Shown here piece after piece: positions 1-8,492 of a stretch of 64,000 nt of DNA. The translations under genes were made by a program, and so were the position numbers. The notes under the pieces are model-generated. The model was not told the origin of the DNA. It saw nothing but the letters and a program-made list of their open reading frames with translations, and made no database searches. Numbering within the stretch: position 1 is the first letter of the stretch; each line of letters starts with the position of its first letter. Source of the DNA: Candidatus Gastranaerophilales bacterium (GTDB taxonomy: Bacteria > Cyanobacteriota > Vampirovibrionia > Gastranaerophilales > Gastranaerophilaceae); contig CALVAO010000011.1 of assembly GCA_944325515.1 (NCBI GenBank), forward strand, positions 1-64,000, written 5' to 3'.

Positions 1-219
1 TGACATTTAGTCACCTTTTTCTCGGCACAGTCAAGCTGCGCTACATCCCAAAACAATTTTATAGAAAAATCGCACACTGCAACTCTGCGCTATTTTCTAA
101 AATCACTATTCAATTGTCAATCATTGCCGGCGGATATCTTTGCCGGTCAATATATTTATATTATAACGCGCCAAATTGAAAATCAAGTAACAACTTTTGT
201 AACTTCTTAAAATTTTTTT
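1..219. other. Intergenic region with repeat remnant and likely promoter
   Basis: Positions 1-25 nearly match the TGACATTTAGTCACC hairpin that also occurs in the tRNA-linked repeats at 55353-55380 and 55467-55490, so the window opens inside or at the edge of a dispersed repeat. A possible promoter for the next gene is TTGCCG at 140-145, a 16-nt spacer and TATAAC at 162-167. Two GTAAC words lie at 187-205. No coding sequence was recognised here. Confidence 0.45.
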
Positions 220-1185
220 ATGATATTATTTAATAATATGAGAGTCAGCCCGTTACAAAATTTAAAAAGTTTTTTAGATAAATTGTTCTCCATTAGAATT
301 GTGGATGAACATTATGTTATACGCTTGCTGGGAATGAAATTCTGTAAAAAATTCCCGTACGAATATGAATACAAAGACGCACAAAGCTCCGGAATTACAA
401 CCGAAAAGAGAACCCCAAGGGTTATAGTATCTCTCACAACATTTCCGGCAAGAATTAATATCGTACACAAAACCATTTCTACGATTTTAGAACAGACCGT
501 AAAGCCGGATGAAGTTGTTCTGTGGCTTGCAGAAGAGCAGTTCCCTTCAAAAGAACTCCCGCAAACTCTTACAAGGCTGCAAGAATTCGGATTGAGTATA
601 AAATGGTGCGATGATATAAAATCTTTTAAAAAACTCGTTCCCTCACTTAAGGAATATCCGGACGACATTATTATTACGGTTGATGATGATTATTATTATG
701 ACGAAAACCTTATAAAAACGCTGCTGGAAGAACACAAAAAATATCCGGATTGTATAATAAGCTCCCGTGCAATGAGAATAGTACTTCATAAAAACAGAAA
801 ACATACACTTATCAGAAGAAGCTATGTCTATGATAATACATATCTGCCAAGCTATAAAAATTTCTTTATAGGCTTCGGCGGAGTGCTTTACCCGCCTCAA
901 TGTCTTCATAAAGATGTTACCAATAAAGATATGTTTACAAAGATTATTCCAACAAATGACGATGCCTGGTTCTGGCTAAATGCTGTCAGAAATAAAACAA
1001 AAATTGTTCCCTGCAAAGACGGGTATAAACTAAAATTTTATACAATTGAAAACTCACAGGAAATAGGGCTGTATAAAATTAACTGTAACAATTCAACGCG
1101 TGGAATTACCGGTGAAGAAGCTGTTAATATGTTTATGGACAAAATGTTTCCAGAAATCAAAGACCCGATTTTTACAGACAACTAG
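220..1185 (+). CDS. Glycosyltransferase, GT-A/GT2-like
   Basis: A 321-aa protein resembling nucleotide-sugar glycosyltransferases with a GT-A fold. Around residues 68-100 it has the VSLTTFPARI opening strand and a run like EQTVKPDEVVLWL, and near residues 145-152 the acidic stretch TVDDDYYYD fits a metal-binding DxD site. NDDAWFW near residue 245 fits the acceptor or catalytic region. The first 60 residues are basic and hydrophobic without a clear signal peptide. It is followed by a hairpin at 1331-1376 and no partner gene, so its acceptor is unknown; surface polysaccharide is a guess. ATG 220 is used, but ATG 238 is possible; neither has a good ribosome binding site. Confidence 0.72.
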   Translation: MILFNNMRVSPLQNLKSFLDKLFSIRIVDEHYVIRLLGMKFCKKFPYEYEYKDAQSSGITTEKRTPRVIVSLTTFPARINIVHKTISTILEQTVKPDEVVLWLAEEQFPSKELPQTLTRLQEFGLSIKWCDDIKSFKKLVPSLKEYPDDIIITVDDDYYYDENLIKTLLEEHKKYPDCIISSRAMRIVLHKNRKHTLIRRSYVYDNTYLPSYKNFFIGFGGVLYPPQCLHKDVTNKDMFTKIIPTNDDAWFWLNAVRNKTKIVPCKDGYKLKFYTIENSQEIGLYKINCNNSTRGITGEEAVNMFMDKMFPEIKDPIFTDN

Positions 1186-1330
1186 GAGCCATTTACTACA
1201 TCAATTTTTAATCCGATTTTTGTATCTTAAAAGAAAATCGGGGGTAAATAAATGAGAGGAGTAAGTAATATTTCACCTCTATTTTTAAGCTGTTCGAAAT
1301 CTTACCGGACGTAGTAAACAGAGCATGTTG

Positions 1331-1376
1331 CTTCTTTTTTTCTTTTTTGCTGCAGTGCAGAGAAGAAAAAAAGAAG
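1331..1376. terminator. Likely bidirectional terminator
   Basis: A perfect 14-bp inverted repeat (arms 1331-1344 and 1363-1376, CTTCTTTTTTTCTT and its complement) encloses an 18-nt loop between two convergent genes. The arms are pyrimidine/purine rich rather than GC rich, so the call rests mainly on position. A second weaker stem (CCGATTTT 1213-1220 with AAAATCGG 1234-1241) lies just after the glycosyltransferase. Confidence 0.45.
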
Positions 1377-1385
1377 ATAAATTGA

Positions 1386-2576
1386 TTAATCGAGTTCTAT
1401 ATCACTAAAAACTTTGCCGGCAGGCGTCTTGTTTGTATAATTCAGCTGAATACCCGCAGGTACGGTTAATTCTATCGGAGCGGAAATATTTTCCGTTCGT
1501 ACAGAAGGCATAGTAGCATAAACACTCCCGTCTATATCGACACATTTGACGGAACAATCAAGAAGAGTTTTCCGGCGCTCCTGCGGACTCATCATCTGCC
1601 AATCAAGCGCTTCATCAATGAGTCCTGCCTGTTCTTTCAGATTTTTATCCTGCGGAAAATATCTTCTTCCTCTTCCGCTTGATTCAATCAAATGTGATTT
1701 GTCAAACTTTGTAAGATTTTCCGGCTTCAAATAAGAAATTTCCTCCAGAGAAGAACCTGTCATTTTTTTTAATTTTGCATAAATCTCTTCATAAAGTTTT
1801 TTTGCTGCCAGCGCGTTAACAGCCTCATTACCTGCAGAATCCGGAGCGTGTCTGTATATTATCTTTGCTTTCCCTGTTTCAAACAATTTCAGAAATGTTT
1901 TAAGCGTATTTGCCATACGGGAAGTATAAATTTCCCTAAAGAATCCGGCTTTTGCTAAATCATTTTTCTTAAGTGCCTCTCTTGATTTATCCATAATTCC
2001 AGCAAACGGATTAATTGAGATATCTACCGACTTAACAGCATCCGGATTTTTTTCAATCATACAGGCAAGCTCCTCCGAGGAATTCTGAGCGTATTTAGAT
2101 ACCGTATTCCAGCCGGATGTAACAAAGAGTACCGGAATACGGATTTTGTCATAAATATCCCTAATTGCTTCCGTAACCGTATGTTTTCGACTCTTTCCCT
2201 CAATTGGAATGTCGGAAGGATTAGCATCATCAATGATATTCAAATATTTATTGCCCTGCAGTACATTGATTCCCAGGCGTTCGCTCAATGCTTTAAATCC
2301 GTCCAGAAACCGTGTCAAATCCTCATATAATATTGTTTCTCTTCCCTTGAGCGGAGGTTTTGCATCCTTTAAACAATGAGAACAATTTACTCTGCACCCT
2401 CTAAAAAGGTTCAGCGTTTCAAACCGCTTTGTCAAAAAAGCAATATCTTCTGGATTCACGCCATCGAATAACGAAATTTCCTTCTGAAATCCCCCGAGCT
2501 GCTTTAAATCAATTTTTGTAAGCGGGTATGCAGAGTTCTTTATATTTGTCGGAATGTGATTTAAATATGAATTCAT
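1386..2576 (-). CDS. Radical SAM domain protein
   Basis: A 396-aa protein with the radical SAM cluster motif C61-x3-C65-x2-C68 in the context FRGCRVNCSHCLKDA, which binds a [4Fe-4S] cluster and S-adenosylmethionine. A barrel-like region follows, with LNIIDDANPSD near residue 115 and VDISINPFAG near 190. Another cysteine pair (CSVKCVD) lies near residue 345 and could bind an auxiliary cluster or substrate. The substrate is not recognisable: no precursor peptide or known partner lies beside it, and the next gene is divergent glnA. The start ATG has no ribosome binding site, but TATATA lies 6 nt upstream, so the mRNA may be leaderless. The first 55 residues are not part of the usual domain. Confidence 0.75.
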   Translation of the reverse strand: MNSYLNHIPTNIKNSAYPLTKIDLKQLGGFQKEISLFDGVNPEDIAFLTKRFETLNLFRGCRVNCSHCLKDAKPPLKGRETILYEDLTRFLDGFKALSERLGINVLQGNKYLNIIDDANPSDIPIEGKSRKHTVTEAIRDIYDKIRIPVLFVTSGWNTVSKYAQNSSEELACMIEKNPDAVKSVDISINPFAGIMDKSREALKKNDLAKAGFFREIYTSRMANTLKTFLKLFETGKAKIIYRHAPDSAGNEAVNALAAKKLYEEIYAKLKKMTGSSLEEISYLKPENLTKFDKSHLIESSGRGRRYFPQDKNLKEQAGLIDEALDWQMMSPQERRKTLLDCSVKCVDIDGSVYATMPSVRTENISAPIELTVPAGIQLNYTNKTPAGKVFSDIELD

Positions 2577-2715
2577 ATACTTTATATAAAAACCGTAAAA
2601 ATAATTTTTGCTTTATAAAATCTTTATATTGCTTCTATTGACCAATTTCAAAAAAAAATATATGATAAAGCTTTAGTGTAGATAATACAATTGTTAGAAA
2701 GAATGGAGGATTCGT

Positions 2716-4077
2716 ATGGAATTTCATCACCAGCCGCTGAATGGCGCTAACTACACGGATGCAGATATTAAAAGGCTGATTGCTGAATATAATGTTCAGT
2801 TTATCAAGCTTCAGTTCGTTGACATTAACGGACAGGTCAAAAATATGGCTGTTCCTTCGGAACACATAGACAGAGTGCTGAATAATGAGATTATGCTTGA
2901 CGGTTCTTCCATCAAAGGTTTCAGAAACATTGAAACTTCTGATATGTTCTTTTATCCGGACAAAAACACTTTCCAAATTCTTCCATGGCAGGAACGTGAC
3001 GGAAAAAATTCAGCAAGATTGATTTGTGACATTTATAATGCTGACGGTACACCGTTTGAAGGCTGCCCCAGATGTAACCTTAAAAGACTTATGGCAGAAG
3101 CACACAAACTTGGTTTTTCAATGAATGTAGGACCGGAAGCCGAGTTTTTCTTATTTGAAAAAGATGATGAAGACCATATTACAACCAGAACTCACGACAG
3201 AGCAGGCTATTATGATGTAGGACCGGATGATTTAGGCGAAGCTGTCAGAGCTGATATTGTAAGCACTCTTCAAGAGATGGATTTTGATATAGAAGCTTCT
3301 CATCACGAAGTTGCAGACGGTCAGCATGAAGTCGATTTCAAATATTCTGATATACTAACAACTGCAGATAATGTAGCGACTTTCAGAGTTGCAGTAAAAG
3401 CTGTTGCAGCACAATACGGACTTCATGCAACATTTATGCCAAAACCCGTATTCGGTATTAACGGTTCCGGCATGCACTGTAATATTTCATTGTTTAAAGA
3501 CGGCAAAAACGCATTCTATGATGAAAAGGCTGAATACCAGCTTTCAGATACAGCAAGATATTCAATCGGCGGTATCTTAAAACATATTAAGAGCATAACG
3601 GCAATCCTTAACCCGACAGTAAACAGTTATAAAAGACTTGTTCCGGGGTATGAAGCACCTGTTTATATGGCATGGTCGCTTGCTAACAGAAGTGCACTTT
3701 TAAGAGTCCCTGCAAAACGCGGCATGTCAACCCGTGTTGAACTCCGTTCTCCGGACCCGAGCTGCAACCCGTATTTGGCATTCGCAACCATACTTGCAGC
3801 ATGTCTCGACGGGGTAAGAAATAAAATTGAACCGCCTAAACCTGTTGAAGCAAATATTTATAAACTTTCCGACAGAGAAAGAAAGAAACTGAGAATTGAA
3901 TCTCTGCCGGGAAGTTTGAAAGAAGCCCTGTATCATATGGATAAATCGCTGATTGCAAAAACCGCACTCGGCTCTCACATAGTTGATGAATTTATGACAG
4001 CAAAAGAGATTGAGTGGGATTCTTTCAGAACATATGTTTCGCAGTGGGAAATAGACAGATATCTTGCACGGTATTAA
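2716..4077 (+). CDS. glnA: Glutamine synthetase, type I (short form)
   Basis: Makes glutamine from glutamate, ammonia and ATP in the cytoplasm, the main entry of ammonium into metabolism. At 453 aa it fits the GSI-alpha length and is shorter than the adenylylated GSI-beta enzymes of about 470 aa. Recognisable blocks are KLQFVDINGQVKN (beta-grasp domain), MLDGSSIKGF, the metal-binding GPEAEFFLF, the glutamate-binding NGSGMHCNIS and the RVELRSPDPSCNPYLAFA segment near the C-terminus. GGAGG lies 7 nt before ATG 2716. The gene stands alone, divergent from the radical SAM gene, and ends in a strong terminator. No adenylylation-site context was recognised, so control is probably by feedback or transcription. 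Confidence 0.97.
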   Translation: MEFHHQPLNGANYTDADIKRLIAEYNVQFIKLQFVDINGQVKNMAVPSEHIDRVLNNEIMLDGSSIKGFRNIETSDMFFYPDKNTFQILPWQERDGKNSARLICDIYNADGTPFEGCPRCNLKRLMAEAHKLGFSMNVGPEAEFFLFEKDDEDHITTRTHDRAGYYDVGPDDLGEAVRADIVSTLQEMDFDIEASHHEVADGQHEVDFKYSDILTTADNVATFRVAVKAVAAQYGLHATFMPKPVFGINGSGMHCNISLFKDGKNAFYDEKAEYQLSDTARYSIGGILKHIKSITAILNPTVNSYKRLVPGYEAPVYMAWSLANRSALLRVPAKRGMSTRVELRSPDPSCNPYLAFATILAACLDGVRNKIEPPKPVEANIYKLSDRERKKLRIESLPGSLKEALYHMDKSLIAKTALGSHIVDEFMTAKEIEWDSFRTYVSQWEIDRYLARY

Positions 4078-4090
4078 TAAAATAGAAAAT

Positions 4091-4126
4091 AAAAAATCCG
4101 GTTTTAAGTATAAAACCGGATTTTTT
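4091..4126. terminator. Rho-independent terminator (glnA; bidirectional)
   Basis: A perfect 16-bp stem (4091-4106 with 4111-4126) and AGTA loop; the core is ATCCGGTTTTA and its complement, and A6/T6 ends give a U-tract in both directions. It ends glnA and can also serve the convergent 700-aa gene. Confidence 0.92.
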
Positions 4127-4151
4127 ACTGGTTATAGTTTTTTCTGCTAAT

Positions 4152-6254
4152 TTAGGCAGATAACCATTGATAAAACAGTTTATCAAAGCAATATAATGTC
4201 AATTGCACTAATTGTTCCATTTCTATCTTATAGCCGTCTCCGTCGCGGCTGTCATTATTTTTCTTCCAGTTAACACTTCCGTCGGAAATGTATGCACTGC
4301 CTTTACCCGTACCGTAAGGACAATCTTTTATATCATTATTACAAATATCGATTGCTTCTTGTTTTGCTTTTGCAAAAATATCAGTAATAACAGCAGAATC
4401 TATTGTCGGGTATTTTTGGATTAACAGATTTAAAGCAGCATCCATTGTTGTATTATAGTTTGCGTTGGACGCCAGTTGGTTATTTTTGTAATTGAGTTTT
4501 CCATCTCCATAGTACTTATATAACTGTTCATTCAAATCTTCATCGCCATATGCCGGATTTTTGGTAAATACCTCTAAATATTCTGGATTTGAAGCCAGTT
4601 TATCTAAAATTTTATTAAGATTATTAACCACAGCTCTTATAAAGCTTTCTGTATCGTTTTTCTGTGATGAATTAAATTCATTGTATGTACTAATCCATGC
4701 TGTTCGTACAAGGCTGTCTATTATATCAGCGTTATTAGCGCCAAGGAGCTCATATAATCCTGCACTACGTAAACAGCCTTCAAATTCTATTGCAATAAAA
4801 GAATATGCGTTTTGTGCTTTTTCATTTTCAAACACTAATCTGCCGTCTCCGACAATTGCAAATTCCGTATGAATTGTTGAGCTGTCTAAATTCTCTAATA
4901 TTTGTTGTATATCTATATTTGCAATGCTGTCTGCTGCTTTCTGCGCAATAGACGGGTCATTATTTAAACATTGTTGTACTGCCAGTCTGTCACAGCATAA
5001 AGTAAAATCAGATATTGATAGTAAATACATATCTTCATTGTTTATTTGACCAATAATCTTAATATAAATGCTCTCTTCTGCTTGATTTAGGGTTTGTATT
5101 TTTGCTTTTTCGATAATTTCCGCAATTTCTGTATCTGAAAGATTATACTGACTCTTCAAATAATTTTTGGTATGCAAAGCAAAAATATCTAACTGCGCAC
5201 TTAATTCTTCCTTAGTTCCTGTGATGTTTTTCGTAAGAGAATTCTTTTGCTCCATTAGTTCTTTAAGCTGTTTTTCCTCTTCTGTTAAGAAATAATCAGC
5301 TGTATTTAATAGTTTGTTATCTGCATCCGGCTCAAGCCCGTCGTTAACAAAACTATCATAACCTCGAGTGTCAAATCTAAATATATAAGACGAGGTATTC
5401 TCTCGAGCAATATCTTTGTTAATAGTCTGGTCTATTAACAAAAGAATTAACTCAATGCTAGCTTGAAGATTAAATTCTTGAGGTCTTACAGAAGGGTCAG
5501 AATCCAAACGTATTAATCTGCTATCACTACTTACTTGAGAGTCTACAATACGTGATATAATCACATTCAATTGCTTTTCAACAATTTCTTGATTGTACGT
5601 TAATCCTGCAGCTTCTAATTGTTTTTTGACATATGCGTGCATCTGTTCTTTTAATGGCTCTAATGCAGCATATATATCATCTGTGGTTTGAACTTCCGGT
5701 GTCATATTGATACCGGAAAAATCAAACGCGCCATCTCTGGTATCAATATCCGGCGTGTTATTGTTTCCCACATCTTGTGCTGTTTCGGCATCAATGTTAT
5801 TGCCCGGTTCCGTATGCTCTCCGTTATCTATGAGATGGTATTGTTCATTATATTGCTTAAAAAATTCTTCAAATTTATTCAGTAAGGTATCAACAACATC
5901 ACGGTGTCCGGAATCTGCTTGATTGTTTTCATCATCTCCGGAAGCAGCTTCTCCGGTTGTGCCGGTAAACTCGTATTCAATTCCGTCATATTCAAAACTT
6001 ACCGTTGTTTTTCCGGTATCCACATCTGTTGATACTTTAATTGACTCAATAAGTCCTGCAGCTTTTAGTTCCTTTAATTTCGCTAATAATGCATCAAGCC
6101 CTTTGTCTGCAAACAATGTCTGCAATTCTTGATAATCGAAAGAAACTTCTGGCTCTTGCGGTTCCTCAACATCTCCACTGCGCAGTTGATTGACAAGTTT
6201 ATTTAAACAGGGTTCAATCAAATTGTGTTTTGTTAAATGTGACTCTTGAAACAT
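4152..6254 (-). CDS. Large unknown protein, paralogue of the 838-aa protein
   Basis: A 700-aa acidic protein without a recognised domain, signal peptide or membrane segment. Its last 240 or so residues align clearly with the end of the protein at 58737-61253: both have SIHTEF, a W-I-x-TYN-x-FNSSQ block, NPEYLEV/NPELLSV, DCPYGTG/DCPHGTG, an RDGDG/RDGDS segment and the closing QLVQLTLYCFDKL. The two copies have diverged far more in the N-terminal half, where this one lacks the EF-hand and carries an Asp/Glu/Asn-rich linker near residues 105-175. Its ATG overlaps the stop of the 100-aa gene (TAATG), so translation is coupled. Function is unknown. Cysteines in the conserved end (two near DCPYGTG and one in TLYCFDKL) are shared by both paralogues. 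Confidence 0.8.
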   Translation of the reverse strand: MFQESHLTKHNLIEPCLNKLVNQLRSGDVEEPQEPEVSFDYQELQTLFADKGLDALLAKLKELKAAGLIESIKVSTDVDTGKTTVSFEYDGIEYEFTGTTGEAASGDDENNQADSGHRDVVDTLLNKFEEFFKQYNEQYHLIDNGEHTEPGNNIDAETAQDVGNNNTPDIDTRDGAFDFSGINMTPEVQTTDDIYAALEPLKEQMHAYVKKQLEAAGLTYNQEIVEKQLNVIISRIVDSQVSSDSRLIRLDSDPSVRPQEFNLQASIELILLLIDQTINKDIARENTSSYIFRFDTRGYDSFVNDGLEPDADNKLLNTADYFLTEEEKQLKELMEQKNSLTKNITGTKEELSAQLDIFALHTKNYLKSQYNLSDTEIAEIIEKAKIQTLNQAEESIYIKIIGQINNEDMYLLSISDFTLCCDRLAVQQCLNNDPSIAQKAADSIANIDIQQILENLDSSTIHTEFAIVGDGRLVFENEKAQNAYSFIAIEFEGCLRSAGLYELLGANNADIIDSLVRTAWISTYNEFNSSQKNDTESFIRAVVNNLNKILDKLASNPEYLEVFTKNPAYGDEDLNEQLYKYYGDGKLNYKNNQLASNANYNTTMDAALNLLIQKYPTIDSAVITDIFAKAKQEAIDICNNDIKDCPYGTGKGSAYISDGSVNWKKNNDSRDGDGYKIEMEQLVQLTLYCFDKLFYQWLSA

Positions 6255-6556
6255 TAAATAGCTCCTTTCTTTGTTTCTTTAGTAAAGTTATAAGTTTTTA
6301 TTTTCTTTTCTTCTTTAACCGTTACATTAAAATATTTGTTACCTGTAGTCGTAGTAATGGAAATGTTTTTGGCTACATTGAAATTGGAAACTTCATTTTC
6401 AATCTGCCAGTTTTCTTTAAGCCAATTTTTTACTTCTTCAGCATTATTAAATCTCTTAAGCTTTTCTAACTGTCTAAGAGTTTTTGCTAAGTCGTTTTTG
6501 CCGCTGCTCTCTGTGGCAGAAACTGCTGAATATACAGAATATTTGTTAAAAGTCAT
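6254..6556 (-). CDS. Small unknown protein coupled to the 700-aa gene
   Basis: A 100-aa basic, soluble protein with a good ribosome binding site (AAAGGAG before ATG). Its stop codon shares a base with the next start (TAATG), so it is made together with the 700-aa protein. A helical middle part (residues 20-50) is followed by a beta-like, Thr/Lys-rich end (SITTTTGNKYFNVTVKEEKK). The N-terminus MTFNKYSVYSAVSATESSGK is polar and may be flexible. No family was recognised. Because the operon is just these two genes, it may be a chaperone, partner or regulator of the larger product; that is inference only. Confidence 0.72.
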   Translation of the reverse strand: MTFNKYSVYSAVSATESSGKNDLAKTLRQLEKLKRFNNAEEVKNWLKENWQIENEVSNFNVAKNISITTTTGNKYFNVTVKEEKKIKTYNFTKETKKGAI

Positions 6557-6579
6557 TTTTTTCTCCTTTTTTATTTTTG

Positions 6580-6595
6580 TTACATCGAATGTAAC
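6580..6595. promoter_or_regulatory. GTTACA / TGTAAC inverted repeat in the leader
   Basis: GTTACA (6579-6584) and TGTAAC (6590-6595) form a 6-bp inverted repeat around 5 nt, just upstream of the ribosome binding site of the 100-aa gene. It could be an operator or leader hairpin. The same GTAAC word occurs upstream of several other accessory genes in the window. Confidence 0.35.
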
Positions 6596-6630
6596 TTAAT
6601 ACCTATTGTGGTGCTATGCACGTAGACATA

Positions 6631-6689
6631 TTAACGGCATATTTGTTATAAACTTTAGTTTTTTTGAAAATATTGTTACAAAAATTTAC
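6631..6689 (-). promoter_or_regulatory. Upstream block shared with the 838-aa gene
   Basis: Read on the minus strand, this 59-bp block aligns with 58622-58682 upstream of the paralogous 838-aa gene. Shared pieces in order are GTAAATTTTTGT, ACAA, CTAAAGTTT and ATGCCGT, with few gaps. The likeness extends beyond coding sequence, so it is probably a shared promoter or regulator site. It lies about 75-130 nt upstream of the 100-aa start and overlaps the divergent comF promoter region only at its edge. Confidence 0.6.
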
Positions 6690-6698
6690 TAAATGTGA

Positions 6699-6726
6699 TT
6701 GGCAGTCTTTCGGATTATGATATAAT
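6699..6726 (+). promoter_or_regulatory. comF promoter, probably leaderless transcript
   Basis: TTGGCA (6699-6704), a 16-nt spacer and TATAAT (6721-6726), with TG one base before the -10 (extended -10). The ATG begins 6 nt after the -10 box, so the transcript should begin at or within a base or two of the start codon. Confidence 0.75.
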
Positions 6727-6732
6727 CACTCT

Positions 6733-7377
6733 ATGAAAAAATTCTTATCTTCACTGCTGGATTTAATTTATCGCAAAAAATGCTACTTCTGCCAATCTTC
6801 AAAATATTCTTTAAAAATGTGCCCCGACTGTTATGATGCACTTGATTTTAATGATACACATCCGGAAAGAACAATTTACGGGGTTAATATATACACATGC
6901 GGCGTATATGAAAAAAATCTTCAAAAACTTATCAGAGGGCTTAAGTACCACAAACAAAAAGAACTGGCATATTATCTGGCTAAATTTATGTATGAATACT
7001 TTGAAAAATTAAACAATACCGGAGATTTTCAAGTAGTAGCAGTTCCTTTGCATAAAAACAGAATAAAAAAACGCAAATATAATCATATGGAACTTGTGGC
7101 AGAAGAGTTCTGCAGGCTTGCAGGTCTAACCCCGAATTTCAAATTAATAAAGAGAGTTAAAGACACAAAACCACAATACAAACTAAGCAGAAAAGAAAGA
7201 TTAACCAACCTTTCAAATGCTTTTGAAGTTGATACTGCAAGCGATTTGCATAAGCCTGTATTAATTCTTGATGATATATGCACAACAGGCGCAACATTTG
7301 AAGAAATGATAAAAACATTAAATAACTGCGGTATAAAAGAAATTATGTGTATGGCATCTTCCTCGCCGGTATGCTAA
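6733..7377 (+). CDS. comF: ComF family amidophosphoribosyltransferase-like protein
   Basis: A 214-aa ComF-family protein. The N-terminal zinc-finger-like part has C-x2-C (CYFCQ) and C-x2-C (CPDCY), followed by the family's YGVNIYTCGVYEKNLQKLI region. The phosphoribosyltransferase signature VLILDDICTTGATFEE near residue 180 binds PRPP-like ligands. In naturally competent bacteria ComF helps import or process transforming DNA; many non-competent genomes also carry it. The start codon matches the usual ComF beginning, has no ribosome binding site, and lies 6 nt from a strong -10. The next gene begins 27 nt downstream in the same direction. Confidence 0.9.
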   Translation: MKKFLSSLLDLIYRKKCYFCQSSKYSLKMCPDCYDALDFNDTHPERTIYGVNIYTCGVYEKNLQKLIRGLKYHKQKELAYYLAKFMYEYFEKLNNTGDFQVVAVPLHKNRIKKRKYNHMELVAEEFCRLAGLTPNFKLIKRVKDTKPQYKLSRKERLTNLSNAFEVDTASDLHKPVLILDDICTTGATFEEMIKTLNNCGIKEIMCMASSSPVC

Positions 7378-7403
7378 AATATAAACAGAAACAGGAGAGC
7401 TAA

Positions 7404-8483
7404 GTGTTCGGAAAACAAAATAAAACAAATATGGAGCTCGAAATTGCCGAGCAGACAAAAATAATTCCATATATTCTGATGAAATATATAGACCCCCAAA
7501 CAGGTGAAATTAAAATAGACCTGCCTTCTAATATAACCAAAATTGTTCTGGTAGCAAGCGGTTCGTCTTACCATTGCGCACGTTTTGCGGTAGATTTAAT
7601 TGAAAAGATTTCCAGAATAGAATCAAGGGCTATTTATTCCAGCGAATTTCTTCTTAAAAATGTTATTCCGCATGATGAAAATACGCTTTATATTTTCATT
7701 ACGCAATCCGGCGAAACCAGCGACACGCTTAAATCTGTAGAAAAGGTCAAGTCATATCCGGCACTTCCGACATTATGCATAACAAATAATGAATCTTCTT
7801 CTATCTGGAATATGTGTGACTACAAAGCTGCATGTTACGCAGGGACTGAACATGGTATAGCAGCTACCAAATCATTCACATCACAAATGCTTTGTTTAAT
7901 CTTAATTTCTCTAAAACTTATAGAGAACGTTCATGATGACGGCATAACAAGATTTTATAAAAAATCACTCTTCAGCCTGCCTGCAGTTATAGAAAAAGCA
8001 CTGGCAAAAAGGCAGGAGATTAAAAAGTTTGCAAAAGTTCTGGCTAAATCAGACCCTGTAGTTATAACAGCAGACGGCATTTCCTATTCTTTAGCCAAAG
8101 AAGCAGCATTAAAAATAAAAGAAACATCTTACAAAAACATAAGCGCCGCTATTTTAGGCGAATTTATGCACGGACATGTTGCTGTATTGAACAATAAAAA
8201 ATCTCTGCTGGTTTATATAACCGTAAACGAAATTGCTCCGCGTTCAATAAATAATATAAATAAAATACAGACGGATTATAAGCCGCAGATGATAGTTATC
8301 GGACCCTGTTCTGCAGAAATAAGCCCTAATTACAACATTAATATAGAGTGTGAAAATGAAATCCAGCAAATGTTTGCAAATGTTGTTATTTTGCAGCAGC
8401 TTGCTCTGGAAACGGCTTTAAGGCTGCATAGAAATGTAGATAATCCAAAAGGACTTCAAAAAGTAGTTAAAGACAAGATATAG
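7404..8483 (+). CDS. Double-SIS sugar isomerase, GlmS isomerase-domain-like
   Basis: A 359-aa protein corresponding to the two SIS domains of glucosamine-6-phosphate synthase without the N-terminal glutaminase domain. The first SIS domain has VLVASGSSYHCA and FITQSGETSDTL, the phosphosugar-binding segments; AATKSFTSQ follows, and the second domain contains DGISYSLAKEAALKIKE and a GEFMHGHVA segment typical of GlmS. Family members act on amino-sugar phosphates, either isomerising or deaminating them (as in AgaS, FrlB and NagB-II types). GTG 7404 is chosen because AGGAG lies 6 nt upstream. Without a glutaminase it cannot use glutamine as GlmS does, so deamination or isomerisation is more likely. 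Confidence 0.8.
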   Translation: MFGKQNKTNMELEIAEQTKIIPYILMKYIDPQTGEIKIDLPSNITKIVLVASGSSYHCARFAVDLIEKISRIESRAIYSSEFLLKNVIPHDENTLYIFITQSGETSDTLKSVEKVKSYPALPTLCITNNESSSIWNMCDYKAACYAGTEHGIAATKSFTSQMLCLILISLKLIENVHDDGITRFYKKSLFSLPAVIEKALAKRQEIKKFAKVLAKSDPVVITADGISYSLAKEAALKIKETSYKNISAAILGEFMHGHVAVLNNKKSLLVYITVNEIAPRSINNINKIQTDYKPQMIVIGPCSAEISPNYNINIECENEIQQMFANVVILQQLALETALRLHRNVDNPKGLQKVVKDKI

Positions 8484-8492
8484 CTGTTTTTT

